From positions 2,852,001-2,916,000 of the forward strand of contig JYIP02000008.1 of NCBI GenBank assembly GCA_001051155.2: a stretch of DNA of 64,000 nt, written 5' to 3'. The stretch comes from Chrysoporthe austroafricana (Eukaryota; Ascomycota; Sordariomycetes; Diaporthales; Cryphonectriaceae). Shown here piece by piece: positions 62,269 to 64,000 of the stretch. The translations under genes were made by a program, and so were the position numbers. The notes under the pieces were generated by a model. It worked only from the letters and a program-made list of their open reading frames with translations. It was not told the origin of the DNA and made no database searches. Numbering within the stretch: the stretch's first letter is position 1; each line of letters starts with the position of its first letter.

Positions 62269-64000
62269 TGGAAGGTGGCCTGGCATCACGCGTCCGCTGG
62301 AGGGATGGGAACCGGAGCAGTACCATTACAGAGAAGAAGCTGCCTGTGGGAGCTTAGAGCCTGGAGGGTCGAGCTATGTGTATATAGCTATATCGGCAGT
62401 CTGAGATGATAGACAGCCCTTTGGAGTAGATAGACCTGATGAGCAGCCATGGTTTCGAAGCATGCACCTCCAAGCTTTGTCGGCACCGCGATGCCATCAA
62501 TGCTTGATGATATCTGATGAATCTGCTCGGACCAGCCTGTCCTACGAGATGTGCTTTCGCCTCGCTACGACGCTGCAAGGACTGGACGAAAACGAGTCCC
62601 GTTCCACCACCCTGTCCGTAGGATCGCTATTGCTTTTTTGGCTTCTATAGTAGTATAATTATCACTCTCATTATGCGTTGTTGTCCTCTGGTATAGCGCC
62701 CGAGAAAACGAGAAGTTGCCCACGCCCTCTTCTGGCTCTAGTCGTCACGGTCTAGTGTCAACGAAGCCTTCCGCTCGCCCCAGGGGACGTCTAGTCGCCG
62801 ATCCTCAGAGAAGTAGTCCCGCTCAACCTCGATGTCTGGTCAGGGGGGTGTTCGTGTGGCCGGGGCGGGCCTAGATGGGGGACGGAGCAGGCCGAGACGG
62901 ACGAGGAGGGATACTATACGCTGGCCGAGGGCAGGGCGTCAGCATTCAGAAGCGTTTCTCTTGAACATCCAGGCCGGTCTGGGCTATCTTATTCTCCCGG
63001 CCGGTCGAGCACCCCGGGTCGTGCGACCGCCTCGGTCGAGAGCCACAACAGGCGGCCTGCTGAGGGCTTCCCCCCCCCTTTCGAGCTGGAGGGATGACAA
63101 AGCCTGTTCGAGGTGTGACCGAGGGAATGCTATGTTGCGAGAAGATCACATGCGCGCAGGAGAGCACGGCCTGGTTGTGCTGGTTGGACAGGAGAAAGGC
63201 ATGCAGGTGCCACAATGCAACACGACGAGGACTGGGCGATTACTTATTCTGGCAATTTGGAGGCCTGGGATGGTGTGTGACCTTGAGATCTGCATAGCAT
63301 GCAGAGAGGCCAGTGCTGCTTCCGGATCACGGTAGCATTTGCCCCAGTAGGTAAATAACCGTCCCGAGGTTCCTGCTTAGACACCTGGGCGTGCTGGGGT
63401 AGGAGGCACAAGGGGAGGAGGCTGCCCCAGATTCCCCAGATCGAACCCCACCACGTGCTCGTCGTAGGTTCTGGACTGGGTACCTCGCCCGAGCACGCAC
63501 TTCCGCACCCAGCTACTAGTACTACATAGTAGTAAGCACCTACGGTGCCACGGTAACCTTCACAGGCTTGCGGACCAAGGGCATCGAAGTCGAAGCTGCG
63601 CGGCGGCCTGACCTGGCCCTAGAAACCTCGTACTCAGCAGCAGCAGCAGCAGCAGCAAGCATTTTCTTCCCACCCTAGCCCGAGCCCCACACAGGGTATT
63701 GAATGCCAACATATTCAATCCCCTATTATTATCATGCCTGGCCTCTGGTACCCCGTAGGCTTCCTTATTGTATGCTGCTAAGTACGTACTTTCCGCGGTA
63801 TTCTTTCCTCTTGAGGGCCCTCGGCGGTCGGCGGTCGGATATTGCAGATGGGCTGTGACGTCACGCCTGTCAGGGTAGGGCGGGAGATACGATACATGTT
63901 GGCGGGGCACCGCGCCCACGCAGCCACGGCACGAACTTACCGAAACGCAGGGTGCTCTCAGTATCATAGTTCTATATGGCTTACCATAAGTGCTATAGCA
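62269..64000. other. Downstream region, no supported gene
   Basis: 1.7 kb with short overlapping frames and no recognisable domain. It contains a CAG trinucleotide tract at about 63638-63657 and an imperfect palindrome tactactacatagtagta-like at about 63516-63534. Confidence 0.45.

Noticed and set aside
60367..62357. Open frames of 566 codons (minus) and 457 codons (plus, other phase) over the amidohydrolase gene
   Set aside because: Composition artefacts of extreme GC codon bias; the amidohydrolase frame has all the family motifs.
1..64000. CRISPR arrays, bacterial operons, rRNA or tRNA genes
   Set aside because: Spliced eukaryotic genes throughout; no regularly spaced palindromic repeats and no cloverleaf or rRNA block was recognised by eye, although a tRNA scan was not possible.

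Overview
This window comes from the nuclear genome of a filamentous ascomycete (Pezizomycotina, probably a Sordariomycete; the class is inferred from remembered families, not tested). The evidence is short introns (mostly 50-100 bp) with GTRNGT donors and CTRAC/CTAAT branch sites, two Zn2Cys6 regulators, sedolisin, GH74, P450 and small secreted proteins, wide GC-rich intergenic spaces full of microsatellites, and one AT-rich block that looks like decayed repeat DNA. The secreted xyloglucanase, acid protease and small secreted proteins suggest a life on plant material. One undetermined base lies in a homopolymer-rich stretch near 26.1 kb.

Layout. 0-10 kb: two Zn2Cys6 transcription factors, one RosA/NosA-like with four exons and one UPC2-like with three, separated by about 3.9 kb with no convincing gene. 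11-21 kb: the most unusual part. A TPR-CHAT (caspase-fold) protein and a caspase-domain protein are divergently transcribed from a shared promoter of about 540 bp. They are followed by an 86-residue SH3/Tudor-like protein whose gene has three small exons, by a DUF6594 membrane protein, by an MFS-transporter relic and by an AT-rich decayed block. 23-25 kb: a GPI-anchored-type wall protein and a Nudix hydrolase. 25-27.5 kb: low-complexity DNA. 27.5-30.7 kb: a 1046-residue disordered repeat protein. 31.8-36.3 kb: GH74 xyloglucanase and a GalE-type epimerase with a serine-rich tail. 38-41 kb: a VOC dioxygenase-like protein convergent with a six-exon cytochrome P450. 42-46 kb: an unknown protein whose gene uses a GC-AG intron, and a sedolisin. 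46.5-50 kb: a divergent pair, a dehydroshikimate-dehydratase-like isomerase and a 6-phosphogluconate-dehydrogenase-like enzyme. 50-57.6 kb: a Ted1/Cdc1-type phosphoesterase, a secreted Kex2-type repeat peptide precursor, and an eight-exon membrane-anchored sulfatase. 59-62 kb: a six-cysteine small secreted protein and a YtcJ-type amidohydrolase.

Two loci stand out. One is the caspase-fold neighbourhood at 11-20 kb: two different His/Cys protease folds under one divergent promoter with a three-pass membrane protein nearby, which could be a cell-death or self/non-self module. The other is the peptide precursor at 53.5-54.4 kb: six 99-bp units separated by RR/RKR/KKR sites, with two units that are identical in protein yet differ at 16 synonymous positions. 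That pattern argues that the released 30-residue acidic peptide itself is under selection. No biosynthetic partner for a modified peptide (UstYa-like protein, tyrosinase) is seen near it.

Exon boundaries were worked out by hand from splice signals and reading phase. Family assignments are from remembered family features; no database search was run.
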